Source of the DNA: JAHWKI01 sp035513575
Lineage (GTDB): Bacteria > Gemmatimonadota > Gemmatimonadetes > Longimicrobiales > RSA9
Assembly (NCBI GenBank): GCA_035513575.1
Contig: DATKBW010000183.1
Span: forward strand, 45,460 to 109,459
Length of the DNA stretch: 64,000 nt
Direction: 5' to 3'
The notes under the pieces are model-generated. The model saw only the letters and a program-made list of their open reading frames with translations, made no database searches and was not told the DNA's origin. Position numbers and translations under genes: made by a program. Every line of letters starts with the position of its first letter. The stretch's first letter is position 1. Positions 8,211 to 15,881 of the stretch are shown here, in pieces.

Positions 8211-8495
8211 ATGTTCTATCCCAGGCGCAAGATTCCGCTCCGCACCCGGATCCCCACGGTCCTGGTCCGCCTCGCCACGGACGAGGGGGAGGTCAGCGTG
8301 CGGGCGCGGTGGCGCCACCGGCCCATCGACCTCCAGCGGCGCATCCTCTTCACGCTCCGGCAGGGCAAGCCGATCTGGCTCGAGGACGAGTGGGGCCACG
8401 CCGTGTCGTTCCGCGCGGAATGCGTCTGGGGTGCGTCCGTGGACGGCCGGCAGGCGGGCGCGGCCGCGGGGGTGGAGGTGGAAGGGCGCCGCTAG
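8211..8495 (+). CDS. Unknown small basic protein (94 aa)
   Basis: The ATG at 8211 begins MFYPRRKIPLRTRIPTVLVR. The sequence is Arg-rich and alternates hydrophobic and charged residues (RILFTLRQGKPIWLEDEWG), suggesting a small beta-rich soluble domain. The C-terminal ~15 residues (Ala/Gly/Val/Glu-rich) look disordered. No signal or membrane helix and no known motif is seen. It lies 44 bases after the UDG-like gene, probably in the same transcript. Its last four bases overlap the end of the convergent TonB-like gene at 8492. Confidence 0.55.
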   Translation: MFYPRRKIPLRTRIPTVLVRLATDEGEVSVRARWRHRPIDLQRRILFTLRQGKPIWLEDEWGHAVSFRAECVWGASVDGRQAGAAAGVEVEGRR

Positions 8496-9175
8496 CGGGG
8501 CGATCCGCCGGCGGCCACCGCGGGCGCCGGCACGGTGAAGAGCACCGGGATCTGCACGATGACCCGGACCGCCTCGTCCCGGTTCTTCGCGGGCCGGAAG
8601 CGCATGTGCCCGGCGACCCGCTCGGCCACCGAGTCCAGCGCCAGGTGGCCGGAAGAGCGGGATACGCGGGTGCGCACGACCTGCCCCCGCTCATCGAGCC
8701 AGAGGCGGAGCACCGTCTCACCGCCCACGCCCTCCTCGGCCAGGTCCGGCGGATAGGTGCCCTCGATCAGCCGGGTCATCTCCTCCGTGTTCAGCAGCGC
8801 GGGGAGCGTGTACTCGACCCGGAAGGGCTCGAAGTCCCCGAGCGCGTCCACGGCCGGGCCGGGGCGCGGCTCCAGCGTCAGGTCGAGGGCCACCCCCCGG
8901 TCGGAGGGGACGAAGACCTCGAGGGCGAGCGAGTCGTGGTTGGGGTGGTTCACCCGGATCCGCCAGCGACCCTCGGGCAGGGAATCGAGACGATAGGAGC
9001 CCGCCGCATCGGTCCAGGCGGAGATGCCGCGGCCGACCACCTCCACGTTCGCGTAGGCCACCGGGCTGGATCCCGCCGCGCTCCGGATCACCCCGTGCAC
9101 GGTCCCGGGCTGCGTCCCCGGTGAACCGGCGGGCGATGCCGCGGCGAGAACGAGCAGCGCGGGCAGGAACGTCAT
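8492..9175 (-). CDS. Secreted CarboxypepD-regulatory-like plus TonB C-terminal domain protein
   Basis: This 227-residue protein begins with a signal peptide (MTFLPALLVLAAASPAG). A beta-sandwich 'carboxypeptidase regulatory-like' domain follows at about 25-100 (VHGVIRSAAGSSPVAYANVE, GSYRLDSLPEGRWRIRV). The last ~90 residues are a TonB-like C-terminal domain (YPPDLAEEGVGGETVLRLWL, VSRSSGHLALDSVAERVAG, MRFRPAKN). It lacks the long Pro-rich periplasmic span and the anchoring helix of a classical TonB, so it may be a periplasmic accessory. The ATG at 9175 overlaps the anti-sigma stop by 4 bp (ATGA), making it the third gene of the ECF operon. That context suggests an envelope-stress or transport role. 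Confidence 0.72.
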   Translation of the reverse strand: MTFLPALLVLAAASPAGSPGTQPGTVHGVIRSAAGSSPVAYANVEVVGRGISAWTDAAGSYRLDSLPEGRWRIRVNHPNHDSLALEVFVPSDRGVALDLTLEPRPGPAVDALGDFEPFRVEYTLPALLNTEEMTRLIEGTYPPDLAEEGVGGETVLRLWLDERGQVVRTRVSRSSGHLALDSVAERVAGHMRFRPAKNRDEAVRVIVQIPVLFTVPAPAVAAGGSPR

Positions 9176-9912
9176 CGCCAGACGACGGCCTCGCCGTCCT
9201 CCTCCGCCGGCTCCAGGAGGCGCAAGCGCCCGTTCGCCGCCTCGGCATAGGGACGGCCGTCGACCAGGAGCCGGAGCGTGCCGCCACCCCGTGGCACCTC
9301 CACGATCACCTCGCCTCCGACGCCGCCCACCACCTCGATCCGGCCGGCTCCCATGCGGAAGAGCGGGTCTTCGCGGCCGCCCCGGGCGGACACGGCCACC
9401 GCCGAGCCGTCCGTGCGGACCAGCCGGATGACGGCGCCCTCCAGCCCGTTGATCACCACCTCGACGGCCCCCGCCCCCGGAACCGCCACGCCCGCGGGGG
9501 CCGAGGGCGGCGTGGCCCCGGGCTGCTCGCCGGGCGCGGGCGCCGGGACGGTCGTTTCGGGGCCGGGCTCCGGGGAGCTGACGGCGCGGACGAGCCACGC
9601 GCGCACGGGGGAACCCGGCACGGAAGCCGAGGCGGCGGCGGCCACCAGGAGCGTCAGCGCGGCCGCCCGTGCGAGGGACCGGCCGCCGAGGCGGAAGCTG
9701 CGCGAGGCGGTGGGCGGCGGCGCTGCCGCGGGCACGGGGACGTCCACCGCGGCGAGGGCGCTCGCGAGACGGTCGCTGGCGCGCTTGAGCGCCTCGAGCT
9801 CGGCGCGACACTCGCCGCACACGAGCAGGTGCTCCGCCGCCACGGCGCGGCCGCGCCCCGGTAGCTCGTCGTCCAGGTAGGCCTGGAGCGTTCCTTCATC
9901 CAGATGAGTCAT
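9172..9912 (-). CDS. Anti-sigma factor with putative zinc finger
   Basis: This 246-residue protein has an N-terminal anti-sigma domain with the zinc-binding pattern H-x3-C-x2-C (HLLVCGECRAEL, about residues 28-39) after LQAYLDDELPG. A single transmembrane helix at about 80-98 (LARAAALTLLVAAAASASV) leads to a Pro/Ala-rich linker. The periplasmic part is Gly/Val-rich beta structure (VEVVINGLEGAVIRL). Such proteins hold an ECF sigma at the membrane until a signal releases it. The gene overlaps the sigma gene (9896) by 17 bp and the downstream TonB-like gene by 4 bp, consistent with coupled expression. Confidence 0.85.
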   Translation of the reverse strand: MTHLDEGTLQAYLDDELPGRGRAVAAEHLLVCGECRAELEALKRASDRLASALAAVDVPVPAAAPPPTASRSFRLGGRSLARAAALTLLVAAAASASVPGSPVRAWLVRAVSSPEPGPETTVPAPAPGEQPGATPPSAPAGVAVPGAGAVEVVINGLEGAVIRLVRTDGSAVAVSARGGREDPLFRMGAGRIEVVGGVGGEVIVEVPRGGGTLRLLVDGRPYAEAANGRLRLLEPAEEDGEAVVWR

Positions 9913-10399
9913 TTATCGTCTCTCTCGACCGCTGTTCGGTGTACGCCCTCTCGAACCTCTTGGCGGCCCGTGCCAGCAGGGTCCCCACCGATCCGGGCGC
10001 GACATCCACCGCTCGAGCGATCTCGTCGTATTTGAATCCTTCCTCCCGCATGAGCAGCATGGTCCGATCTCGCTCGGACACGCGCTCCAGCGCCGCCCGC
10101 ACCATCGCGATGCGCTCCTTCCGTTCCGTCGAAACGTCCGGGGCCACGGCGGGCGTCGCGGAGGGGACGTTGCCCTGCAAGCGACGATGCCGCTCCGACT
10201 TGCGGGCCCGGTCGCGAACCAGGTTCGTGGCCACGGTGAACAGCCAGGGCCGCACCTCCGCGTCCGGCAGCCTCTGCGTCGTCAACCGGACGAACGCCTC
10301 CTGCGCCGCATCGTCGGCCGCGTCCGGGTCCCCCGTCAGGCGGTGGAGGTACCGGAACAGCGGCGGATAGAGCCGCTGGAAGAGCCGCTCAACCTCCAC
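9896..10399 (-). CDS. ECF-family RNA polymerase sigma factor
   Basis: This ~167-residue group-4 sigma has region 2 (LYPPLFRYLHRLTGDPDAAD, then EAFVRLTTQ) and the promoter-melting stretch VRPWLFTVATNLVRDRAR. Region 4 has a helix-turn-helix (MLLMREEGFKYDEIARAVDV, then PGSVGTLLARAAKRFERAY). I prefer the GTG at 10399 because GGGGA lies six bases before it. A GTG at 10405 is also in frame but has almost no spacing. It heads the sigma / anti-sigma / TonB-C operon and probably autoregulates it. The inducing signal is unknown. Confidence 0.88.
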   Translation of the reverse strand: MEVERLFQRLYPPLFRYLHRLTGDPDAADDAAQEAFVRLTTQRLPDAEVRPWLFTVATNLVRDRARKSERHRRLQGNVPSATPAVAPDVSTERKERIAMVRAALERVSERDRTMLLMREEGFKYDEIARAVDVAPGSVGTLLARAAKRFERAYTEQRSRETINDSSG

Positions 10400-10462
10400 G
10401 GCCACTCCCCTGCTCGGTCTCGACGGTAGAACGCATCGCCGCGGCCATATGTGACACCGGAA

Positions 10463-11998
10463 TCAGCGGTTTCGAAGGATGCCCAGGAGGCCGCGCACGC
10501 GGTCCCGGGGGCCCGTCCCGTGGAGGAAGCGGACGAGGGCGGCAGCGCGGCGCGTGCCGAACCGGCGGAACGGGAACCCCCCGACCGGTTCCCGCCTGGC
10601 GCCCGCGCGATCCACGAGGATGGAGCGGGTCTGCGTCATCTCGCGCAGCCCCTCCTCGCCGTGGACGCGGCCGTAGCCGCTGTCTCCCCTGCCCCCGAAA
10701 GGTAACCCGGCCACGGCGCCGTGATGGAGGACGTCATTGACGGAGACCATCCCGGCGCGGAGGCGGCGGACCAGGCGCTCGCCCCTGCGGCGGCGGGTCC
10801 AGATGCTGGCGGCGAGGGCGAAAGGGGAGTCGTTGGCGAGGCGAATGGCCTCGTCGGCGTCGCGCACGCGCATGATCGGCATGACGGGCCCGAAGCTCTC
10901 CTCGCGCATGATGACCATGGAGTGGTCGACATCAGCGACGACCGTGGGGGCGAAGTGGCGGCCGGGGCCGGGCAGGAGCGCGCCGCCCGAGAGGACCCGG
11001 GCGCCCTTCGCGCGTGCGTCCGCGATCTGGCGATCCAGCCGTGCGACCTGGGCCTGTGTGGTCAGCGCACCGATGTCGGCGTCCGGCTGGTCGCGGTTGG
11101 CGACCACCAGCGATCCCGTGGCGGCCACCACGCGCGCGACGAAAGCGTCGTAAATGCCGTCCTCGACGTAGACGCGCTCGGTGGCGATGCAGATCTGCCC
11201 CGCGTTCCAGTACGCGCCCTGGATGCCGAGGTTCACCGCCCGTTCCAGGCTGGCGTCCGCAAGCACGATCATGGCGTTCTTGCCGGCGAGCTCGAGGACC
11301 ACGGGGATCAGCAGCGACGCCGCCGCCCGCGCCACCTCCCGCCCCACGGCGACGGACCCCGTAAAGCTGATCTTGTCGACCCGTGCTGCCACCAGGGCGG
11401 CGCCGGCCCGCCCGTCGCCGGTGGCGACGAGGAACACGTCCGGTGGGAATCCCGCGTCGCGCGCGATCTCCTCCATCAGGAGCGCGGAAAGGGGCGAGAG
11501 CTCGGAGGGCTTCAGGACGACCGTGTTGCCCGTCACCAGCGCGGCCATGACTCCGCGCATGGGATTCACGACCGGGAAGTTCCATGGCGAGATGATCCCC
11601 ACGACCCCGAACGGCTCCCGCTCCACGAGGGCCTTCTTGGTGACCATCCACGAACGGACCCGCTGCGGCCGCATGACGGCGCGGACCCGGCGGGCGTAGA
11701 AGCGGGCGAGGTCGAGACAGGGCAGGACATCGCCCACGAGCCCTTCGAACTCGAGCTTCCCGGACTCCGCCGCGCTCAGCCGGGCGGCTTCCTCGGCGCG
11801 ATCCGCGAGGCGTCGGCGAAACGCCTGGAGCAGTGCGGCCCGCTCCTCGACCGGCCGGGCGGCCCAGCGGGGCTGCGCGGCCCGCGACCGGCGGACCAGA
11901 TCGGCGACCGCGGCCGGGTCCAGGTTGGGGACCCGGCCGAGGACGCGGTCGTGGGCAGGTGAGCGGACCTCGATGAACGAAGGCCGGCCTTCGCTCAC
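10463..11998 (-). CDS. Aldehyde dehydrogenase family protein
   Basis: This 511-residue NAD(P)+-dependent aldehyde dehydrogenase oxidises an aldehyde to the carboxylate. Visible are the Rossmann stretch IISPWNFPVVNPMRGVMAAL, KPSELSPLSALLMEE, and the cofactor turn ISFTGSVAVGREVA. The general-base Glu lies in LELAGKNAMIVL, the nucleophile Cys in YWNAGQICIATERVYV, and the conserved EESFGPVMPIMRV follows. The C-terminal ~45 residues are Arg-rich and longer than usual. The GTG start at 11998 overlaps the stop of the DUF2911 gene as GTGA. Substrate specificity cannot be read from the sequence. The subgroup resembles succinate-semialdehyde/aryl-aldehyde dehydrogenases. Confidence 0.92.
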   Translation of the reverse strand: MSEGRPSFIEVRSPAHDRVLGRVPNLDPAAVADLVRRSRAAQPRWAARPVEERAALLQAFRRRLADRAEEAARLSAAESGKLEFEGLVGDVLPCLDLARFYARRVRAVMRPQRVRSWMVTKKALVEREPFGVVGIISPWNFPVVNPMRGVMAALVTGNTVVLKPSELSPLSALLMEEIARDAGFPPDVFLVATGDGRAGAALVAARVDKISFTGSVAVGREVARAAASLLIPVVLELAGKNAMIVLADASLERAVNLGIQGAYWNAGQICIATERVYVEDGIYDAFVARVVAATGSLVVANRDQPDADIGALTTQAQVARLDRQIADARAKGARVLSGGALLPGPGRHFAPTVVADVDHSMVIMREESFGPVMPIMRVRDADEAIRLANDSPFALAASIWTRRRRGERLVRRLRAGMVSVNDVLHHGAVAGLPFGGRGDSGYGRVHGEEGLREMTQTRSILVDRAGARREPVGGFPFRRFGTRRAAALVRFLHGTGPRDRVRGLLGILRNR

Positions 11999-12639
11999 GC
12001 GGCCGGACTGATCGGCACGTGGATGCGGGAATTCTGCCACTCGATCACCAGCCCCGTGTCACCGCCCTCCATCGCCCGAATGGTGAACTGCTCGACCGGC
12101 TGCTCCACGTTCTCCACGTGGACCTGTGCCCGCCCCACCTCCTGCGCGCGCACCTCCGGCGTGTACCGCAGCTCGTGCCCCCACTGCGAGGTGGACCGGT
12201 TCACGATCAGCGTCCACTCCTCGCCCTGTCGAGGGACCGTGTAGAGGGAGTACGATCCCGGCTCCACCCGCATCCCGGCGATCTCCGCCGCGGTGCTCAG
12301 ATGGATGATGGTCGGCTCGTTCGCGCCCGTCCGCCACAGCGTGTCGTAGGGGACGGCCTCGCCGCCGATCATGGTCCGGCCACGGAGGGCGGGTCGGCTG
12401 TAGCAGACCTTGGCCTGCCCTTCTCCCACCGCGATGGTCGCGGAGTCGTACGGGCTGGACCGCCCCGCCAGGTCGCTGCCGGTAGCCGTGGGGCGGCACA
12501 CCAGCTCCCCGGCCACGGCGGCCTGCCCCTCCATGGCCGAGTGGTCCAGCTCCTCCATGTCATCCTCGGCGGCCTGGCCGCCGCACGCGGCCACCGCAGC
12601 CGCCACGGTCAGCGCGGAAAGCAGGTTCGAACGTAGCAT
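11995..12639 (-). CDS. DUF2911 lipoprotein
   Basis: This 214-residue protein has a lipoprotein signal peptide (SALTVAAAVAAC, lipobox VAAC with Cys at about 19). A short Asp/Glu/Met/His linker (DDMEELDHSAMEG) precedes the DUF2911 domain: VCYSRPALRGRTMIGG, VPYDTLWRTGANEPTIIHLS, VEPGSYSLYTVPRQGEEWTL and VNRSTSQWG are its hallmark segments. The function of this family is not established; it is frequent in Bacteroidota and Gemmatimonadota-type envelopes. AGGGAG gives a good ribosome site eight bases before the ATG. It lies 13 bases downstream of trpS and overlaps the aldehyde dehydrogenase gene. Confidence 0.85.
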   Translation of the reverse strand: MLRSNLLSALTVAAAVAACGGQAAEDDMEELDHSAMEGQAAVAGELVCRPTATGSDLAGRSSPYDSATIAVGEGQAKVCYSRPALRGRTMIGGEAVPYDTLWRTGANEPTIIHLSTAAEIAGMRVEPGSYSLYTVPRQGEEWTLIVNRSTSQWGHELRYTPEVRAQEVGRAQVHVENVEQPVEQFTIRAMEGGDTGLVIEWQNSRIHVPISPAA

Positions 12640-12652
12640 CGGCTTTCTCCCT

Positions 12653-13696
12653 TCAGGAGCGGTAGTAGGTGAGGCCCATGGCCTCGTGAACGCGCTGCAT
12701 CGTATCCCGGGCGACCCCCCGGAGCGTCTCGTTGCCGGCGTGGAGGATCTCCTCCACGAGCCCGTCCCGCGCCGCGTACTCCGCCCTTCGCTCCCGGATC
12801 GGCCCGAGGAAGGCGTTCAGCGCGCTGGCCAGCTTCCGCTTCACCTCGACATCGCCGACCTCCCCGCGCCGATACCGGTCCTTCATGTCGTCCACCTCTG
12901 CCGTGTCGGGGTTGAACAGGTCGTGGTAGGCGAAGACCGGGTTCCCTTCCACGGTGCCCGGGATGTCCGCGCGGATGCGCTTCGGGTCCGTGTACATCTT
13001 CATGACCTGCTGCTGGACGGTCTTCTCATCATCGGAGAGCAGGATCGCGTTGCCCAACGACTTCGACATCTTGCTCAGGCCATCGATCCCCGGCAGGACC
13101 GTCTCGACGCTGAGGAGCGGCTCCGGCTCCGGGAAGACCTCGCCGTAAAGATAGTTGAACCGGCGCGCGATCTCCCGCGTTATCTCGACGTGGGACAGGT
13201 TGTCCTTGCCGACGGGCACGACATGGGCGCGGGGGAGCAGGATGTCCGCGGCCTGGAGGACGGGATACCCCACCAGGCCGAACGGGAGCACCTCGAGCCC
13301 CGCGGCCTGCGCCATGTCCTTGATGGTGGGGAGCCGCTCCAGGCGCGGAAGGGACACGAGCATCTCGAAGATGAGGTTCAGCTCGGCCGTCTGGGGGATC
13401 GCCGACTGGACGAAGATCGTGCTCACCTCCGGATCGATCCCCACGGCCAGGTAATCCAGGACCATCTCCCGGATCATCTCGGGGATCCGCTCGATGTGCT
13501 CCTTCTCGGGCCGCGTGGTCAGCGTATGCAGGTCCGCGATGATGAAGTAGCACTCCATCTCCGTCTGGAGCCTGACCCGGTTCGCGATGCTCCCGACCCA
13601 GTGCCCGAGGTGCAGCCGGCCCGTCGGGCGGTCCCCCGTGAGGATCCTCTTCTTCCCGCCGTCCAGTGCGGCGCCCGTCCCCTTCCCGTCCGGCAT
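12653..13696 (-). CDS. trpS: Tryptophanyl-tRNA synthetase
   Basis: This class Ic aminoacyl-tRNA synthetase charges tRNA-Trp with tryptophan using ATP. At 347 residues it is the usual length. The HIGH-type motif is in GRLHLGHWVGSI, preceded by the P-x-G-x-L pattern. The KMSKS loop is SKMSKSLGN at about 210-218. GYPVLQAADILLPRA and VGKDNLSHVEITREIARRFN are family hallmarks. I use the ATG at 13696 because GGAG lies five bases before it; the in-frame GTG at 13699 is an alternative. The leader upstream contains competing hairpins (13730-13792). The order is queD, unknown, trpS, DUF2911, aldehyde dehydrogenase. Confidence 0.96.
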   Translation of the reverse strand: MPDGKGTGAALDGGKKRILTGDRPTGRLHLGHWVGSIANRVRLQTEMECYFIIADLHTLTTRPEKEHIERIPEMIREMVLDYLAVGIDPEVSTIFVQSAIPQTAELNLIFEMLVSLPRLERLPTIKDMAQAAGLEVLPFGLVGYPVLQAADILLPRAHVVPVGKDNLSHVEITREIARRFNYLYGEVFPEPEPLLSVETVLPGIDGLSKMSKSLGNAILLSDDEKTVQQQVMKMYTDPKRIRADIPGTVEGNPVFAYHDLFNPDTAEVDDMKDRYRRGEVGDVEVKRKLASALNAFLGPIRERRAEYAARDGLVEEILHAGNETLRGVARDTMQRVHEAMGLTYYRS

Positions 13697-13729
13697 CACG
13701 TCTCCATCAGATTGCGGCTGGCGGTCTGA

Positions 13730-13792
13730 GCCGATACGAATCGGCGCCCGAAGCCCGGGGGATCAAAGTGGGGCTTCCGCCGGCCCCGGGCT
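13730..13792 (-). promoter_or_regulatory. Competing hairpins in the leader of trpS
   Basis: Coordinates are given on the + strand; transcription runs leftward into trpS. Hairpin A pairs AGCCCGGGG (13752-13760) with CCCCGGGCT (13784-13792), nine perfect pairs. Hairpin B pairs GAAGCCC (13750-13756) with GGGCTTC (13771-13777) and shares bases with A, so only one can form. A third hairpin, GCCGAT-ACGA-ATCGGC (13730-13745), follows. Mutually exclusive stems before an aminoacyl-tRNA synthetase gene suggest attenuation, but there is no T-box motif, leader peptide or U-run that I can see. Confidence 0.4.
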
Positions 13793-14195
13793 AGCGGGGG
13801 ATCTCGATGGGAGTGGCGCGGTCGAAGAGGTCGCACAGCTCGGCGGGCGACAGCTGCGTGACGAGGCCCGCGGCGATGAGGGCCTCGCGGACGGGGGTCT
13901 CCGGATCGTCCTCGCGGCAGAAATGGAGCGCCACGAGCCTGGCGGTGCCGGCTTTCCCGGTCCCGTAGGCACCCGCGCCGGCGACGCGGGCGATCCACTC
14001 GCCGTCGTCCCGCCGGAAGAAGCGCTCGACGCCGCCCCATTGCGGCGCCGCTTCCGCTCCGGCCGCGGCCGGTTCCGGCGACAGGCTCTTCACGAGATCG
14101 CGGACCGGAACGGGACCCTGGCCGGTGCGGCCGGGCGTGGACCGGATCCCCTCCGGTGGGAGCTTGCGGGAACGCCCCTCGCCATCCCCGCTCAT
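13791..14195 (-). CDS. Unknown protein (134 aa)
   Basis: I do not recognise a family. The first ~45 residues are Gly/Pro/Arg-rich and probably disordered. The rest looks like a small globular domain (WGGVERFFRRDDGEWIARVA, ARLVALHFCREDDPETPVRE, and SPAELCDLFDRATPIEIPR at the end). The pattern 'E-W-x-A-R-V-A-G-x-G' with 'V-A-L-H-F' suggests a beta sheet similar to small uncharacterised proteins of this lineage. The ATG overlaps the queD stop by 4 bp (ATGA), so the two are translationally coupled. That may mean a link to queuosine or pterin metabolism, but this is inference. Confidence 0.6.
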   Translation of the reverse strand: MSGDGEGRSRKLPPEGIRSTPGRTGQGPVPVRDLVKSLSPEPAAAGAEAAPQWGGVERFFRRDDGEWIARVAGAGAYGTGKAGTARLVALHFCREDDPETPVREALIAAGLVTQLSPAELCDLFDRATPIEIPR

Positions 14196-14632
14196 GGCAT
14201 CGGTCCCGGTCCGCCGCCGTAATAGTCCACGAAGAGCGTGTCATCCTCGCGGAGCCGCAGGCGGTGCAGGGTCACGCCGGACGGCAGCCGCTCGGCGATG
14301 CGCGGCCACGCCCACGCCACCAGGTTTTCCGTGGTGGGGACCAGGCCGCCAGGTCCGAACTCCGGGACGGCGTGGTTGATGTGGCGGTGGTCGAGGGGGT
14401 CGACGACGGTCTCCATGAGGACCCGGTCCAGGAGCCCCAGGTCGACGGAGAATCCCGTTTCGGCATCCACGCTCCCCGCCACCGTGGCCTCGAGGGCGTA
14501 ATTGTGGCCGTGGCCGTGGGCGTTGGCGCACGCGCCGAAGGCCGCAGCGTTGCGTTCCCCGGACCAGTCGTCCCGGTAATACCGGTGCGCGGCGGCGAAG
14601 ACGACGCGGCGCGTGAGGTAGGCGATGCCCAT
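14192..14632 (-). CDS. queD: 6-carboxytetrahydropterin synthase (QueD/PTPS family)
   Basis: This 146-residue T-fold enzyme most likely converts 7,8-dihydroneopterin triphosphate to 6-carboxytetrahydropterin in queuosine synthesis. The zinc-binding His residues lie in FAAAHRYY and in HGHGHNY. The catalytic Cys is in FGACANAHGHGHNY. The substrate-binding Glu lies in VPTTENLVAW, and VVDPLDHRHINH carries the conserved Asp-His. The length and motif spacing fit QueD better than eukaryotic PTPS, although 6-pyruvoyl-tetrahydropterin synthase activity is possible. No queC, queE or queF is in the window. It heads the leftward run toward trpS. Confidence 0.88.
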   Translation of the reverse strand: MGIAYLTRRVVFAAAHRYYRDDWSGERNAAAFGACANAHGHGHNYALEATVAGSVDAETGFSVDLGLLDRVLMETVVDPLDHRHINHAVPEFGPGGLVPTTENLVAWAWPRIAERLPSGVTLHRLRLREDDTLFVDYYGGGPGPMP

Positions 14633-14777
14633 GCGGGGCAAGCTAGACCGGGGTGCGTCAAGCGTCCAGTGACGGGGCCGCCCCGGGCGCGGAATTTGCC
14701 GCACCGTCGCGGCAACAGCACCGGGTTTCGCCGCGCGACGGGCGACGGAGCCTGTGGACCTCCCCAGGCGGCGCAGA

Positions 14778-15173
14778 ATGGCCCGGACCAACAACGTCAG
14801 AATCGCCCAGGAAGATCCGACGATCCTGATCGCCGAGGACCACCTGGACAGCCGCGAGGCACTGGGGGCGCTCCTCGAGGCGTTCGGGTTCCGCGTCATC
14901 GCCGCTGTGAACGGGGCCCAGGCCGTGGAGCTGGCGATGGAGTGGCGCCCGGACCTCATCCTCATGGACATCATGATGCCCGAGCTGGATGGGTTCGAGG
15001 CGACGCGACGGCTGCGCGCGCTCCCGGAAACCTGCAAGATCCCCATCATCACGCTGACCGCCATGGACGGCGCCCGCTCCCTGGCGCTGGACGCCGGCGC
15101 GAACGACTTTCTCGCCAAGCCGATCAACTCCGGCGCACTCTTGAAGAAAGTCCGCGGCTGGCTCAGCGAGTGA
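14778..15173 (+). CDS. Single-domain response regulator (receiver only)
   Basis: This is 131 residues with only a CheY-like receiver domain. The acidic pair is in ILIAEDHLDSREALG, the phosphoacceptor Asp in DLILMDIMMPELDGFEATRR, the conserved Thr in ITLTAMDG, and the Lys in DFLAKPINSGALLKKVR. No output domain follows, so it probably acts in a phosphorelay or by protein binding. The ATG at 14778 begins MARTNNVRIAQEDP; an upstream GTG at 14754 would add eight basic residues. The next gene starts four bases after its stop. Neither a histidine kinase nor a phosphotransferase lies beside it. Confidence 0.88.
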   Translation: MARTNNVRIAQEDPTILIAEDHLDSREALGALLEAFGFRVIAAVNGAQAVELAMEWRPDLILMDIMMPELDGFEATRRLRALPETCKIPIITLTAMDGARSLALDAGANDFLAKPINSGALLKKVRGWLSE

Positions 15174-15177
15174 GGCC

Positions 15178-15846
15178 ATGATGGAGACGTGGAGCTACGG
15201 CGAAGGGGCCGAACCGAAGCGATTCCCCTGGCCGCCGCCCGAGGACGGCGCGGTGCTCGCCGCGTTCGGAGAGACCTGGAAGTCCGCCGTCCTGGATCCC
15301 GGGGCCTTCTTCCGCGCCCTCCCTCCGCGCCAGGGTGCCGGCCCTGCGATCCTGTACTACCTGGTCCTGGGCATCCTGCTCGCCGGCGTGGGGCTGTTCT
15401 GGGACGTCACGGGGTTCTTCACCAGCGCCGCGGGAGAAGAGGCGGTGGCGGGCGAGGCGGGGTTCGGGACGCTGGACCCCGTGGTCGGTTTCCTGCTGTC
15501 GCCGCTCCTGCTGATGCTCGGGCTCCTCCTCTCGGCCGGGATCACCCACCTCGTCCTGCTGGTGTTCGGCGGGGCCCGCAACGGGTTCGGCACCACGCTG
15601 CGGGTTTTCTGCTACGCCTACAGCCCCATGATCTTCGGAGTGGTGCCGATCCTCGGCACCGTGATCGGAGCGGTCTGGATGGTGGTCCTGGCCATCATCG
15701 GGCTACGGGAGGCGCATCAGACCGAGGGGTGGAAGGCGGGGGTCGCGGTCCTGCTCCCGTTCCTCGTCCTGGTGGGGCTGGTGATCTTCGCGTTCATCGT
15801 GCTGGCCGCGGCCGGCGTCGCGCTGCTGGGCGGGCTGATCGGCTGA
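15178..15846 (+). CDS. YIP1-family integral membrane protein
   Basis: This 222-residue protein has a ~55-residue cytoplasmic N-terminus containing WKSAVLDPGAFFRALPP, typical of YIP1-domain proteins. About five membrane helices follow (around 58-80, 100-125, 140-165, 165-180 and 190-220), with FGTTLRVFCYAYSPMIFGVV being the family's conserved segment. Bacterial members have no established biochemical role. The gene starts four bases after the receiver gene, suggesting co-expression. It converges on the HNH gene. Confidence 0.8.
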   Translation: MMETWSYGEGAEPKRFPWPPPEDGAVLAAFGETWKSAVLDPGAFFRALPPRQGAGPAILYYLVLGILLAGVGLFWDVTGFFTSAAGEEAVAGEAGFGTLDPVVGFLLSPLLLMLGLLLSAGITHLVLLVFGGARNGFGTTLRVFCYAYSPMIFGVVPILGTVIGAVWMVVLAIIGLREAHQTEGWKAGVAVLLPFLVLVGLVIFAFIVLAAAGVALLGGLIG

Positions 15847-15881
15847 GCGGGCGGGGCGGGGCTGCCCCTCTCCGCCTCGGG

